A DNA stretch of 5,562 nt, taken from the NCBI GenBank assembly GCA_030832695.1, contig JAURIP010000114.1, forward strand, positions 1-5,562, written 5' to 3'. Every line of letters starts with the position of its first letter. The first letter of the stretch is position 1. This document shows, piece after piece, positions 1 through 5,562 of this stretch. The translations under genes and the position numbers were made by a program. This DNA is from Sediminibacterium sp. Lineage in GTDB: Bacteria; Bacteroidota; Bacteroidia; Chitinophagales; Chitinophagaceae. Under the pieces are notes generated by a model. That model searched no databases. It was not told the origin of the DNA and was given only the letters and a program-made list of their open reading frames with translations.

Positions 1-843
1 GGCCCCTTTGAATCCTTAATCATTGTTATTCCTGATGTAAGATTGTATTTACTAAATTCATTGAAGTGGATTATTTTGGGGGCGATACTTTTTATTATCA
101 TAGTATTGGCGGCGTTTTTTATTACTATAAGGTCCTTGTTAAATCAGCGTAAGGTGAATGAAATCAAGAATGATTTTATTAATAACATGACGCATGAATT
201 AAAAACGCCTTTGGCAACAATTTCATTGGCGGTGGATGCTTTAAAAACAGCAAAAGTACAGTCGGATCCAACATCAGTCGCTTATTTTAGCAATATCATA
301 AAGGAGGAAAATGTGCGCATGAATAAACATGTGGAAACTATTTTGGAAACCGGCCAGCTTGAAAATAAGGATCTGGAATTAAATAAGCAGCCGGTGAATG
401 TACATGACCTAATTCAAGCAGTAGTGGACAGTTATAAATTACAATTAGAGGAGAAGCCATCTAATATTCATATGCAACTAGATGCTACAACACCAGAAAT
501 TACCGCAGATGAAGAACACTTATTACATGTGTTGTCTAATTTAATGGATAATGCCATTAAGTATTCCAAAGAAGCGATTGATATTTTAGTAAGCACTGCC
601 AACTTAAATAATAAACTAATCATTACCGTCGAGGACAATGGGATTGGGATGACCAATGAAACGAAAAAGCATATTTTTGAAAAATTCTATCGCGCCCATT
701 CGGGAAATATTCACAATGTAAAAGGTTTTGGCTTAGGTATGAGTTATGTAAAGCGTATAGTGGCCTTACATAAAGGGCAGATACGCGTTCAGAGCGAGTT
801 GGACCATGGCACCACTATTGAAATTACGCTTCCCGTTGCCTAG
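1..843 (+). CDS. Sensor histidine kinase, C-terminal part (5' truncated by the window edge)
   Basis: This is the transmembrane and kinase portion of a two-component sensor histidine kinase. It autophosphorylates on a histidine and passes the phosphate to a response regulator not seen here. The frame is open from base 1, giving 280 codons, so the true start and the periplasmic sensor domain lie upstream; the TTG at 43 is internal. Counting from base 1, a membrane helix spans about residues 21-44. The HisKA dimerisation domain follows, with the H-box NNMTHELKTP and phospho-acceptor His65. The adjacent ExxT pattern is the one linked to phosphatase activity in this family. The HATPase_c domain shows the N-box (NLMDNAIKYS, Asn184), the G1 box (EDNGIGM, residues 211-217) and the G2 box (GFGLGM, residues 242-247). 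The catalytic core looks complete and functional. The H-box wording is typical of Bacteroidota kinases. The signal sensed cannot be inferred. The gene converges on the QueA-family gene. Confidence 0.95.
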   Translation, partial: GPFESLIIVIPDVRLYLLNSLKWIILGAILFIIIVLAAFFITIRSLLNQRKVNEIKNDFINNMTHELKTPLATISLAVDALKTAKVQSDPTSVAYFSNIIKEENVRMNKHVETILETGQLENKDLELNKQPVNVHDLIQAVVDSYKLQLEEKPSNIHMQLDATTPEITADEEHLLHVLSNLMDNAIKYSKEAIDILVSTANLNNKLIITVEDNGIGMTNETKKHIFEKFYRAHSGNIHNVKGFGLGMSYVKRIVALHKGQIRVQSELDHGTTIEITLPVA

Positions 844-871
844 TTTGAATTTATAATATTTGCCTAAACTA
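841..871. terminator. Possible weak bidirectional terminator between convergent genes
   Basis: TAGTTT (841-846) and AAACTA (866-871) form a perfect 6-bp inverted repeat, extendable by one G-U pair, around an AT-rich loop of about 18 nt. The left arm begins with the TAG stop of the kinase gene and the right arm contains the TAG stop of the minus-strand gene. The stem is short and AT-rich and no clear U-tract follows on either strand, so this is a weak candidate supported mainly by its location. Confidence 0.2.
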
Positions 872-2194
872 ATCATTGTTTGCTTGAATAGCATCTGGTA
901 TCCAAAACATACACCCATCTCCATAGCTTAAAAATCGGTATTGATGGTCCAAGGCGTGTTGATAAATGGTTTTCCATTCTAGTCCTACGATTGCAGCAAT
1001 AATTAAAAGCAAGGTTGATTTAGGTTGGTGAAAATTGGTAACCAGTCCCTTCGACATTCTAAAACGGTATCCTGGCATAATCATTAATTGTGTTTTGGAA
1101 ATTAGGGTTTGCAATTGATTTCTTTCCATCCAGTTGATAATCGCATGGAGTGCTTCTAATTTTGGTATTTCTTTTTCACCCAGTTCGTAAGCATCCCATT
1201 GCAGTAAGTGTAAATCGTTGGATGTGATTTTTGGATTCACAATAATTTTTACACCTAGCCAATACAAACTTTCAATCGTTCTAAGTGATGTAGTACCTAC
1301 TACAATTAGTTGGGTATTATTTTCAATTAAGTAATGAATTAATTTTTTTTCAATTTCAAAAAACTCCGCATGCATGGGATGGTCATTGATGATATCAGTT
1401 TTCACAGGTAGGAATGTGCCTGCACCAACATGTAAGGTTAAAAACTGTTGCGCAATATTATTTAATGAAATTTTATTTAGTAGTTCCTGGCTAAAGTGCA
1501 AACCAGCAGTAGGGGCGGCGACAGATCCTTCTTCACTTGCATAGGTAGTTTGATATCTATCTTTATCTTCGGCTGTGGTGTTTCTTACAATATAAGGGGG
1601 AAGGGGAATTTGACCAATGAGCGCTAAAATTTCAGAGAATATAATAGTCGTATCGTCCCAGGAAAACTCAATTAAAAATTTTCCATCTATTTGATTTAAT
1701 TTTTTTGCAAAAAAATGAATCTCTTTATTATTATGAAATAATATTTTTTCAAGAAATGGCGTTTTCCATTTTCTGGCGCCGCCTACTAAACAGTTCCATG
1801 CCACTTTGTTAGTTGCTTGCATGGCTATTTGTACTGGACGATATTCCATACTTGGTTCCAAACAAAATATTTCAATTACACTACTTTTAGTTAGTTGTGC
1901 GTTTTCTTCTTGATGTGAATTAATTTTATTTTGAACTGAATGCGGTTCATTATTTTCATCTACTTGTTTGTCAAATAAAATTCTTGCAGCAATTACTTTA
2001 CTATTATTAAATAGGAGTGTGCTATTGGCGGGTATAAAATCAGTGATATTTTGATATTGGCTATCTGAAATGATCCTTTTATTCCATACCAGTAGTTTAC
2101 TATCAGCTCTATTTTGGCAAGGCGTATAGGCTATTCTTTCATTAGGTAAAGCGTAGTCAAAGTCAATCAAATTCAGTTTCGGTAGCTGTTTCAT
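869..2194 (-). CDS. queA: QueA-family S-adenosylmethionine:tRNA ribosyltransferase-isomerase, long form
   Basis: QueA transfers and isomerises the ribosyl group of S-adenosylmethionine onto 7-aminomethyl-7-deazaguanine in tRNA, giving epoxyqueuosine at the wobble position (cytoplasm). Family motifs run in order: FDYALPNERIA near the N-terminus, LLFNNSKVIAAR, the signature DRYQTTYASEEGSVAAPTAG plus LHF, LHVGAGTFLPVK, HPMHAEFF, VVGTTSLRTIES, PGYRFRM, TNFHQPKSTLLL and YRFLSYGDG. The protein is 441 residues from this start (446 from the ATG at 2209), against about 350 for E. coli QueA. Extra length sits in two places: a polar stretch around residues 80-108 (numbered from the upstream ATG) and an insert around residues 320-370 between GTTSLRTIES and PGYRFRM. 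Together with the NFHQP variant of the usual NFHLP motif, this matches the longer QueA-like paralogue that I recall from Bacteroidota, so the exact substrate is less certain than the fold. The internal ATG (2194) is preferred because a TACCTTTG promoter element overlaps the codons between the two ATGs. Confidence 0.9.
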   Translation of the reverse strand: MKQLPKLNLIDFDYALPNERIAYTPCQNRADSKLLVWNKRIISDSQYQNITDFIPANSTLLFNNSKVIAARILFDKQVDENNEPHSVQNKINSHQEENAQLTKSSVIEIFCLEPSMEYRPVQIAMQATNKVAWNCLVGGARKWKTPFLEKILFHNNKEIHFFAKKLNQIDGKFLIEFSWDDTTIIFSEILALIGQIPLPPYIVRNTTAEDKDRYQTTYASEEGSVAAPTAGLHFSQELLNKISLNNIAQQFLTLHVGAGTFLPVKTDIINDHPMHAEFFEIEKKLIHYLIENNTQLIVVGTTSLRTIESLYWLGVKIIVNPKITSNDLHLLQWDAYELGEKEIPKLEALHAIINWMERNQLQTLISKTQLMIMPGYRFRMSKGLVTNFHQPKSTLLLIIAAIVGLEWKTIYQHALDHQYRFLSYGDGCMFWIPDAIQANND

Positions 2195-2198
2195 GGGG

Positions 2199-2231
2199 CA
2201 AAGGTACATATTGCCTTGATTTTCACCCTAA
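2199..2231 (-). promoter_or_regulatory. Candidate Bacteroidota-type promoter of the QueA-family gene
   Basis: On the minus strand TACCTTTG (2206-2199) matches the Bacteroidota -7 consensus TAnnTTTG exactly. It is followed by CCCC and then the ATG at 2194. A poor -33 match (TTAG, 2231-2228) lies 21 nt upstream. Transcription would start at or within a few bases of that ATG, implying a very short or absent leader and arguing against the upstream ATG at 2209 as the start. Confidence 0.5.
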
Positions 2232-2250
2232 TTCACCAGTTATTCACCAC
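2222..2250 (-). repeat. Three GTGAA direct repeats, helically phased, upstream of the QueA-family gene
   Basis: On the minus strand GTGAA occurs at 2247-2243, 2236-2232 and 2226-2222, always inside GGTGAA, with start-to-start spacing of 11 and then 10 bp. A GTGGT (2250-2246) overlaps the first copy. The set lies just upstream of the candidate -7 element and overlaps the expected -33 position, where a repressor or activator site would be placed. The form resembles the GTGNN-N5 repeats on the mraZ side, but one spacer is a base too long. No binding protein can be assigned from sequence alone. Confidence 0.4.
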
Positions 2251-2259
2251 TTTTTTTGG

Positions 2260-2363
2260 GTTTTCCACAGCTATAAACATTCAATAATTTAGAATTTAGC
2301 CAAAATCTACCTCAATCCCTTTACTGTATTGATTATCAGCTTGGTTTATTACTTGTGGAAAAC
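2260..2363. repeat. 10-bp inverted repeat GTTTTCCACA / TGTGGAAAAC in the divergent intergenic region
   Basis: GTTTTCCACA (2260-2269) has a perfect reverse-complement copy, TGTGGAAAAC (2354-2363), with 84 bp between the arms. Each arm, read toward its own downstream gene, gives TGTGGAAAAC, and each contains a GTGG core like the pentamers of the neighbouring repeat arrays. With this spacing a pair of protein-binding sites is more plausible than an RNA hairpin. The bases between the arms contain no convincing gene. Confidence 0.4.
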
Positions 2364-2375
2364 TAGAAGGGGTCA

Positions 2376-2410
2376 TTTGGCCTTTAAAAGTGGTAAAATG
2401 TGTTAATTTG
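2376..2410 (+). promoter_or_regulatory. Candidate mraZ operon promoter
   Basis: TTAATTTG (2403-2410) differs from the Bacteroidota -7 consensus TAnnTTTG only at its second base, and TTTG (2376-2379) lies 23 nt upstream as a -33 element, at the wide end of the usual spacing. The -7 element ends 37 nt before the mraZ start codon and falls inside the MraZ repeat array. A competing weaker candidate is TACTTGTG (2350-2357) with TTG (2329-2331) 18 nt upstream. The sequence does not decide between them. Confidence 0.35.
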
Positions 2411-2424
2411 TGTGAACAAGTGGT
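2390..2424 (+). promoter_or_regulatory. Probable MraZ operator: four GTGNN repeats at 10-bp period
   Basis: GTGGT (2390-2394), GTGTT (2400-2404), GTGTG (2410-2414) and GTGGT (2420-2424) are separated by AT-rich spacers of exactly five bases. MraZ proteins are known to bind direct repeats of GTGG-like pentamers separated by 5 bp in front of their own gene, with one helical turn per repeat matching the ring-shaped oligomer. The array ends 23 bp before the mraZ ATG and overlaps the candidate -7 element, which suits autorepression. The two outer copies are the closest to the GTGG form; the middle two keep only GTG. Confidence 0.75.
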
Positions 2425-2447
2425 AAAAAACACTTTAATTATTAACA

Positions 2448-2906
2448 ATGACAGGCTTTCACGGAGAATATCAATCAACCATCGACGCAAAAGGTCGTTT
2501 TCTGCTTCCCGGCAGCTTGAAAAAGCAGTTGGCTGAAGGAGAGACGCATTTTATTGTGAGTAGGGGGTTTGAGAAGTGTTTGACACTTTATCCGATAAAA
2601 AGCTGGCAGGGTATATTAGATCGTATTAGCCAATTGAATGATTTTGATCCTAAAGTGAGACAGTTTCGTCGTCAATTTTTAGGGGGAGCAACCGAGGTTG
2701 AATTAGATGGCGCTGGCCGTATTTTATTACCAGCTACATTAAGAGAGTTTGCTTTACCAGGAAAGGAAATTGTATTAGCAGCTGCCTTAGATCGTTTTGA
2801 AATTTGGGATGCAAGCAAATACAAACAGCTCTTTGAAGATTTTTCTGCAGATGAATTTAGTAATCTAGCGCAGGAAGTAATGGCAGGAATTAAAAAACAA
2901 GATTAA
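2448..2906 (+). CDS. mraZ: MraZ, transcriptional regulator of the division/cell wall cluster
   Basis: MraZ is a DNA-binding protein with an AbrB-like fold that controls the dcw operon it heads. The 152 residues are the usual family length. Two tandem SpoVT/AbrB-type half-domains are visible: TIDAKGRFLLPGSL at residues 11-24 and ELDGAGRILLPATL at 85-98. Both carry the DxxGRxxLP core typical of MraZ. RQFRRQFLGGA (residues 71-81), between the halves, is also a conserved segment. The ATG at 2448 is the natural start because the protein begins directly with the conserved F-x-G-E-Y region. An AT-rich leader without Shine-Dalgarno precedes it, as is normal in Bacteroidota. A four-repeat operator lies immediately upstream, so autoregulation is likely. 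rsmH follows after 9 bp. Confidence 0.97.
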   Translation: MTGFHGEYQSTIDAKGRFLLPGSLKKQLAEGETHFIVSRGFEKCLTLYPIKSWQGILDRISQLNDFDPKVRQFRRQFLGGATEVELDGAGRILLPATLREFALPGKEIVLAAALDRFEIWDASKYKQLFEDFSADEFSNLAQEVMAGIKKQD

Positions 2907-2915
2907 GTAACAAAG

Positions 2916-3866
2916 ATGCAAAATCAAAGTAATGATATAGTTGCATCGGAACAAGTTGCTTTTTCTTCTGATTATCATGTTCCTGTTTTATTTAATGAAA
3001 CAATGGCGCATTTGAACATTAAACCAAATGGGGTTTATGTGGATGCAACTTTTGGCGGGGGAGGTCATAGCAGAGGTATTTTATCAAAATTAGGTCCAAC
3101 GGGAAAGCTTGTTGCCTTTGATCAAGATGCGGATGCTAAAAATAATTTACCTAACGACAAACGCATTGTTTTCATACCTGAAAATTTCAGATACCTACAG
3201 CGGTTTTTGCGCTTAAATAAAATTGATCAAGTAGATGGCGTTTTAGCTGACTTAGGCGTGAGTAGCCATCAATTTGATGAGGGCACTAGGGGTTTTTCAA
3301 CAAGGTTTGATGGTCCATTTGATATGCGCATGGATCAACGCCAGCTTAAAACCGCAAAGCAGGTAATTGAAAGCTATGATGAATCTGCATTACATAAAAT
3401 GTTTGAACAATATGGGGAAGTGTCCAATTCAAAAACTTTGGCCAAACATATTGTTACCAACAGAACGCATATAAAACTAAATACCGTTGCCGATTTCAAG
3501 TTGTTGATTGCACCGGTAGTAAAAGGGAATCCAAATAAATATTGGGCACAAGTTTTTCAAGCGATTAGAATAGAAGTAAACGAAGAGATGGACGCGCTTA
3601 AAGATTTATTAGCGCAATTAAAAGAAGTAGTAAAGCCAGGAGGAACTGCAGTGGTGATTACCTTTCATTCGATCGAAGACAGATTGGTGAAAAATGCTTT
3701 TAGAGTAGCACCCGAGGAAGAAAATGAAGCGAATCCTTTTCTATCCGTAGAAAGGGAAAAATTTTGGAAAATCATTACAAAAAAACCTGTAGTGGCTTCC
3801 GAGAAAGAAATGAAAGAAAACAATCGAAGCAGAAGCGCAAAAATGCGTGCTGCTGAAAGATTATAA
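2916..3866 (+). CDS. rsmH: RsmH (MraW), 16S rRNA cytosine-1402 N4-methyltransferase
   Basis: RsmH uses S-adenosylmethionine to methylate N4 of C1402 in the decoding centre of 16S rRNA (cytoplasm). The 316-residue length is normal for the family. In order: YHVPVLFNETM (20-30); the SAM-binding motif VDATFGGGGHSRGIL (42-56) with acidic FDQDADA (68-74); VDGVLADLGVSSHQFD (106-121); RGFSTRFDGPFDMRMD (125-140); YGEVSN (166-171); FQAIRIEVNEE (214-224); PGGTAVVITFHSIEDRLVK (241-259); and a C-terminal NNRSRSAKMRAAERL (302-316), corresponding to the usual NpRsRSAkLR tail. The first 19 residues are a non-conserved polar extension, so a later start is conceivable, but the ATG at 2916 fits the 9-bp gap after mraZ and no better ATG lies before the conserved YHVPVL. 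It is the second gene of the dcw transcript, its standard place. Confidence 0.97.
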   Translation: MQNQSNDIVASEQVAFSSDYHVPVLFNETMAHLNIKPNGVYVDATFGGGGHSRGILSKLGPTGKLVAFDQDADAKNNLPNDKRIVFIPENFRYLQRFLRLNKIDQVDGVLADLGVSSHQFDEGTRGFSTRFDGPFDMRMDQRQLKTAKQVIESYDESALHKMFEQYGEVSNSKTLAKHIVTNRTHIKLNTVADFKLLIAPVVKGNPNKYWAQVFQAIRIEVNEEMDALKDLLAQLKEVVKPGGTAVVITFHSIEDRLVKNAFRVAPEEENEANPFLSVEREKFWKIITKKPVVASEKEMKENNRSRSAKMRAAERL

Positions 3867-3871
3867 GTCGT

Positions 3872-4234
3872 ATGTCCGTACCCGTTAACCCAAATCCAAA
3901 AGCTGCTTTTAAAAGCATCTTTAATTATCAATGGATTGTCATGAACATTACCCTGTTTTTGTTCCTGGCATTTTTAGCAATCCTCTACATTGCGAACGGG
4001 CATTTAACCGACAAGACCATTCGTCAAATCAATACCACACAAAAGGAGTTAAAGGAATTACAGTTTGAATATAAAACAGTTAAGGCCGAGTTGATGCGCC
4101 GTAGTCGTGCTGTTGAAATTGAGAATGAAGTGGCCCCTTTCGGTTTAGTGGTTGCGAAGGAAATGCCTATCCGTTTGGTTTTAGAAAAAAGAATTTCATC
4201 TGCCAATAATAATTTAAAAGAAGTTTCAAAATAA
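3872..4234 (+). CDS. ftsL: FtsL-like cell division protein
   Basis: This is a small bitopic membrane protein of 120 residues with the layout of FtsL, which joins FtsB and FtsQ in the divisome and helps activate septal peptidoglycan synthesis by FtsW and FtsI. A short cytoplasmic N-terminus (1-20) precedes one membrane helix (about 21-41), followed by a charged heptad-like region (about 46-85) consistent with a periplasmic coiled coil, and a shorter tail. FtsL sequences are poorly conserved, so the call rests on topology, length and position between rsmH and ftsI, which is where ftsL sits in dcw clusters. I recall related Bacteroidota proteins being annotated as FtsL-like, sometimes mislabelled as methyltransferases because of the rsmH neighbour. 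It starts 5 bp after rsmH and its TAA stop shares one base with the ftsI ATG. Confidence 0.85.
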   Translation: MSVPVNPNPKAAFKSIFNYQWIVMNITLFLFLAFLAILYIANGHLTDKTIRQINTTQKELKELQFEYKTVKAELMRRSRAVEIENEVAPFGLVVAKEMPIRLVLEKRISSANNNLKEVSK

Positions 4235-5562
4235 TGGATGTAAAACGCGACATATTATGGCGAGTATATTTAAGCTATATCTTAATTGTTATAGTTTGTA
4301 TCACTATTTTAGGTAGGGCATTTTATATTCAACAAGTGGAAGGCAAGTATTGGAGAAGCCTAAGCGACAGTTTGCACCAAAGAATTGTGGAGCTTCCAGC
4401 AGCTAGAGGAACTATTTATAGCGAGGATGGTCAAATGTTAAGTACCAATATGCCTAGGTTTGATATTTACATTGACTTTAGGGTTCAGCCATTACACGAA
4501 AAGAGCGGAAAAATATTTAGAGAAAATATTGATTCTTTGTCTATTTCATTGTCTACTTTATTTAAGGATAAGTCTGCGGAAGGCTATAAAAATGAATTGA
4601 CAAAAGCATTTGAAGCAAGCGAAGGGAATTATGAGTTGAGAAAAAAAATTGACTATCGCGAATACCTAACATTGATAAAGTTTCCAATGTTCCGATTGGG
4701 TCGTTACAAGAGTGGATTGATAGCACAGGAAAAAAACTTTAGATTAAACCCTTATGAAAATATTGGTTATCGTACCATTGGTTTAGCGAGAGATGAAAAT
4801 AAAGTAGGACTTGAAAAATCGTACGATACCGTATTAAATGGACGCAATGGTCGTCAGTTGGTTCGTGCCATTGCAGGTGGGGTTACCGTCCCTGTGGAGG
4901 AAGGTCAATTTGAAATTGAACCAGAAACAGGAAAAGATATTGTCAGTACCATTGATGTTTTTATTCAGGAAGTTACTGAGAATGCGTTAATGAAAATGAT
5001 GATCAAAAATGAAGCGCAAACAGGGGTTGCAATGGTGATGGAAGTGAAAACAGGTAAAATTAAAGCCATTGCTAACCTAGGAAAAATTAGTGAGGGGGTA
5101 TATAGAGAGGATTTGAATTATGCAATGACACCTACTGAGCCCGGATCTACTTTTAAATTAGTTACTTTATTATCAGCTTTAGAGGATGGAAAGGTTACTT
5201 TGAATTCGCGTGTTAATTTAGAAGGGGGTACTTGGCAAGTAGCAGGACAAACGGTGTATGATTCTGAAAAGCATGGAAAATTTGATGCGTCAGTACTTGA
5301 AGCATTTGAAGAAAGTTCAAATGTAGGTATGGCAAAAATTGCCATGGCTAGTTATAATAATAATGTGGATGTATATTTTAAGCATTTAACAAAATTGCGT
5401 TTGGACTCCACTTCTGGTATTGATTTAGTGGGGGAGAAGCAACCAAGACTTGTAAAACCAGGTAATAAAATTTGGGGTCCAACCACTTTGCCATGGATGG
5501 CATTTGGTTATAATATTGAAATCGCGCCAATTCAAACTTTGAATTTATATAATGCTATAGCA
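4234..5562 (+). CDS. ftsI: FtsI/PBP3-like septal peptidoglycan D,D-transpeptidase (3' truncated by the window edge)
   Basis: FtsI is the class B penicillin-binding protein that crosslinks septal peptidoglycan, acting with FtsW at the inner membrane with its active site in the periplasm. The frame stays open from the ATG at 4234 to the last base, 443 codons, so the C-terminus is missing. Visible parts: a short cytoplasmic end, one membrane helix (about 11-32), the PBP dimerisation region starting at LPAARGTIYSEDGQML (54-69), a VGLEKSYDTVLNGRNGRQ segment beginning at 191, and the transpeptidase domain from about 245. The active-site STFK motif places the catalytic serine at 305 and lysine at 308, and the second motif SSN is at 361-363. 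The third motif (KTG type) and any C-terminal PASTA domain would lie beyond the window. TAATG overlap with ftsL suggests translational coupling. Class B PBPs resemble one another, but the dcw location makes FtsI by far the likeliest identity. Confidence 0.93.
   Translation, partial: MDVKRDILWRVYLSYILIVIVCITILGRAFYIQQVEGKYWRSLSDSLHQRIVELPAARGTIYSEDGQMLSTNMPRFDIYIDFRVQPLHEKSGKIFRENIDSLSISLSTLFKDKSAEGYKNELTKAFEASEGNYELRKKIDYREYLTLIKFPMFRLGRYKSGLIAQEKNFRLNPYENIGYRTIGLARDENKVGLEKSYDTVLNGRNGRQLVRAIAGGVTVPVEEGQFEIEPETGKDIVSTIDVFIQEVTENALMKMMIKNEAQTGVAMVMEVKTGKIKAIANLGKISEGVYREDLNYAMTPTEPGSTFKLVTLLSALEDGKVTLNSRVNLEGGTWQVAGQTVYDSEKHGKFDASVLEAFEESSNVGMAKIAMASYNNNVDVYFKHLTKLRLDSTSGIDLVGEKQPRLVKPGNKIWGPTTLPWMAFGYNIEIAPIQTLNLYNAIA

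Noticed and set aside
43..45. TTG as a start codon of the histidine kinase
   Set aside because: The same frame is open back to base 1 and encodes residues that fit the end of a sensor domain leading into the membrane helix, so this codon is internal.
2261..2363. TTTTCCACA copies as DnaA boxes of a replication origin
   Set aside because: Each differs from TTATCCACA by one base, there are only two, and no dnaA, dnaN or AT-rich unwinding cluster accompanies them. The dcw context explains the region better.
2210..2447. A riboswitch or small RNA in the divergent intergenic region
   Set aside because: I found no preQ1-type or other recognisable aptamer core or stable hairpin followed by a U-tract. 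The visible structure is repeats typical of protein binding.
2296..2490. Minus-strand 64-codon reading frame across the mraZ promoter and start
   Set aside because: It overlaps the MraZ repeat array and the start of mraZ, has no recognisable family features, and is explained by chance in a regulatory region.
5047..5055. KTG at FtsI residues 272-274 as the third catalytic motif
   Set aside because: It precedes the STFK motif in a conserved V-x-TG-x-I segment at the beginning of the transpeptidase domain. The catalytic KTG must follow SxN and lies beyond the window.
5118..5345. Minus-strand 75-codon reading frame inside ftsI
   Set aside because: It is fully antisense to the conserved active-site region of ftsI and has no features of its own. 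The same holds for the antisense frames inside the kinase, rsmH and ftsL genes.

Overview
The window looks like chromosomal DNA from a Bacteroidota bacterium, most likely a Chitinophagaceae-like lineage. The evidence is low GC content, no Shine-Dalgarno sequences before the genes, TAnnTTTG-type promoter elements, a histidine kinase and a long-form QueA-family protein of the kinds seen in that phylum, and the start of a division and cell wall (dcw) cluster in the order mraZ-rsmH-ftsL-ftsI. The taxonomic call is inferred from protein flavour and gene order, not from a marker gene.

Layout. Positions 1-843 (+) hold the C-terminal part of a membrane-bound sensor histidine kinase whose sensor domain lies upstream of the window. 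It converges on a QueA-family S-adenosylmethionine:tRNA ribosyltransferase-isomerase on the minus strand (869-2194, or to 2209), with only 25 bp between the two stop codons. Next is a divergent intergenic region of about 240 bp that carries control sequences for both sides. On the plus strand then come mraZ (2448-2906), rsmH (2916-3866), an FtsL-like gene (3872-4234) and ftsI (4234 to the window end, 3' truncated). The last four genes have gaps of 9, 5 and -1 bp and almost certainly form one transcript.

How it works together. MraZ is the usual regulator of the dcw operon. Just upstream of its gene are four GTGNN pentamers at an exact 10-bp period, the expected form of a MraZ operator, overlapping a candidate promoter, so negative autoregulation of the operon is the simple reading. 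RsmH methylates 16S rRNA. The FtsL-like protein and FtsI belong to the division septum machinery, with FtsI as the septal peptidoglycan transpeptidase. The minus-strand side of the intergenic region has its own set of three GTGAA repeats 10-11 bp apart in front of the QueA-family gene, plus a 10-bp inverted repeat framing the middle of the region.

The protein-coding content is conventional, and I see no mobile element, CRISPR array, RNA gene or obviously novel system. The points worth a second look are the repeat architecture of the divergent control region and the enlarged QueA-family protein.
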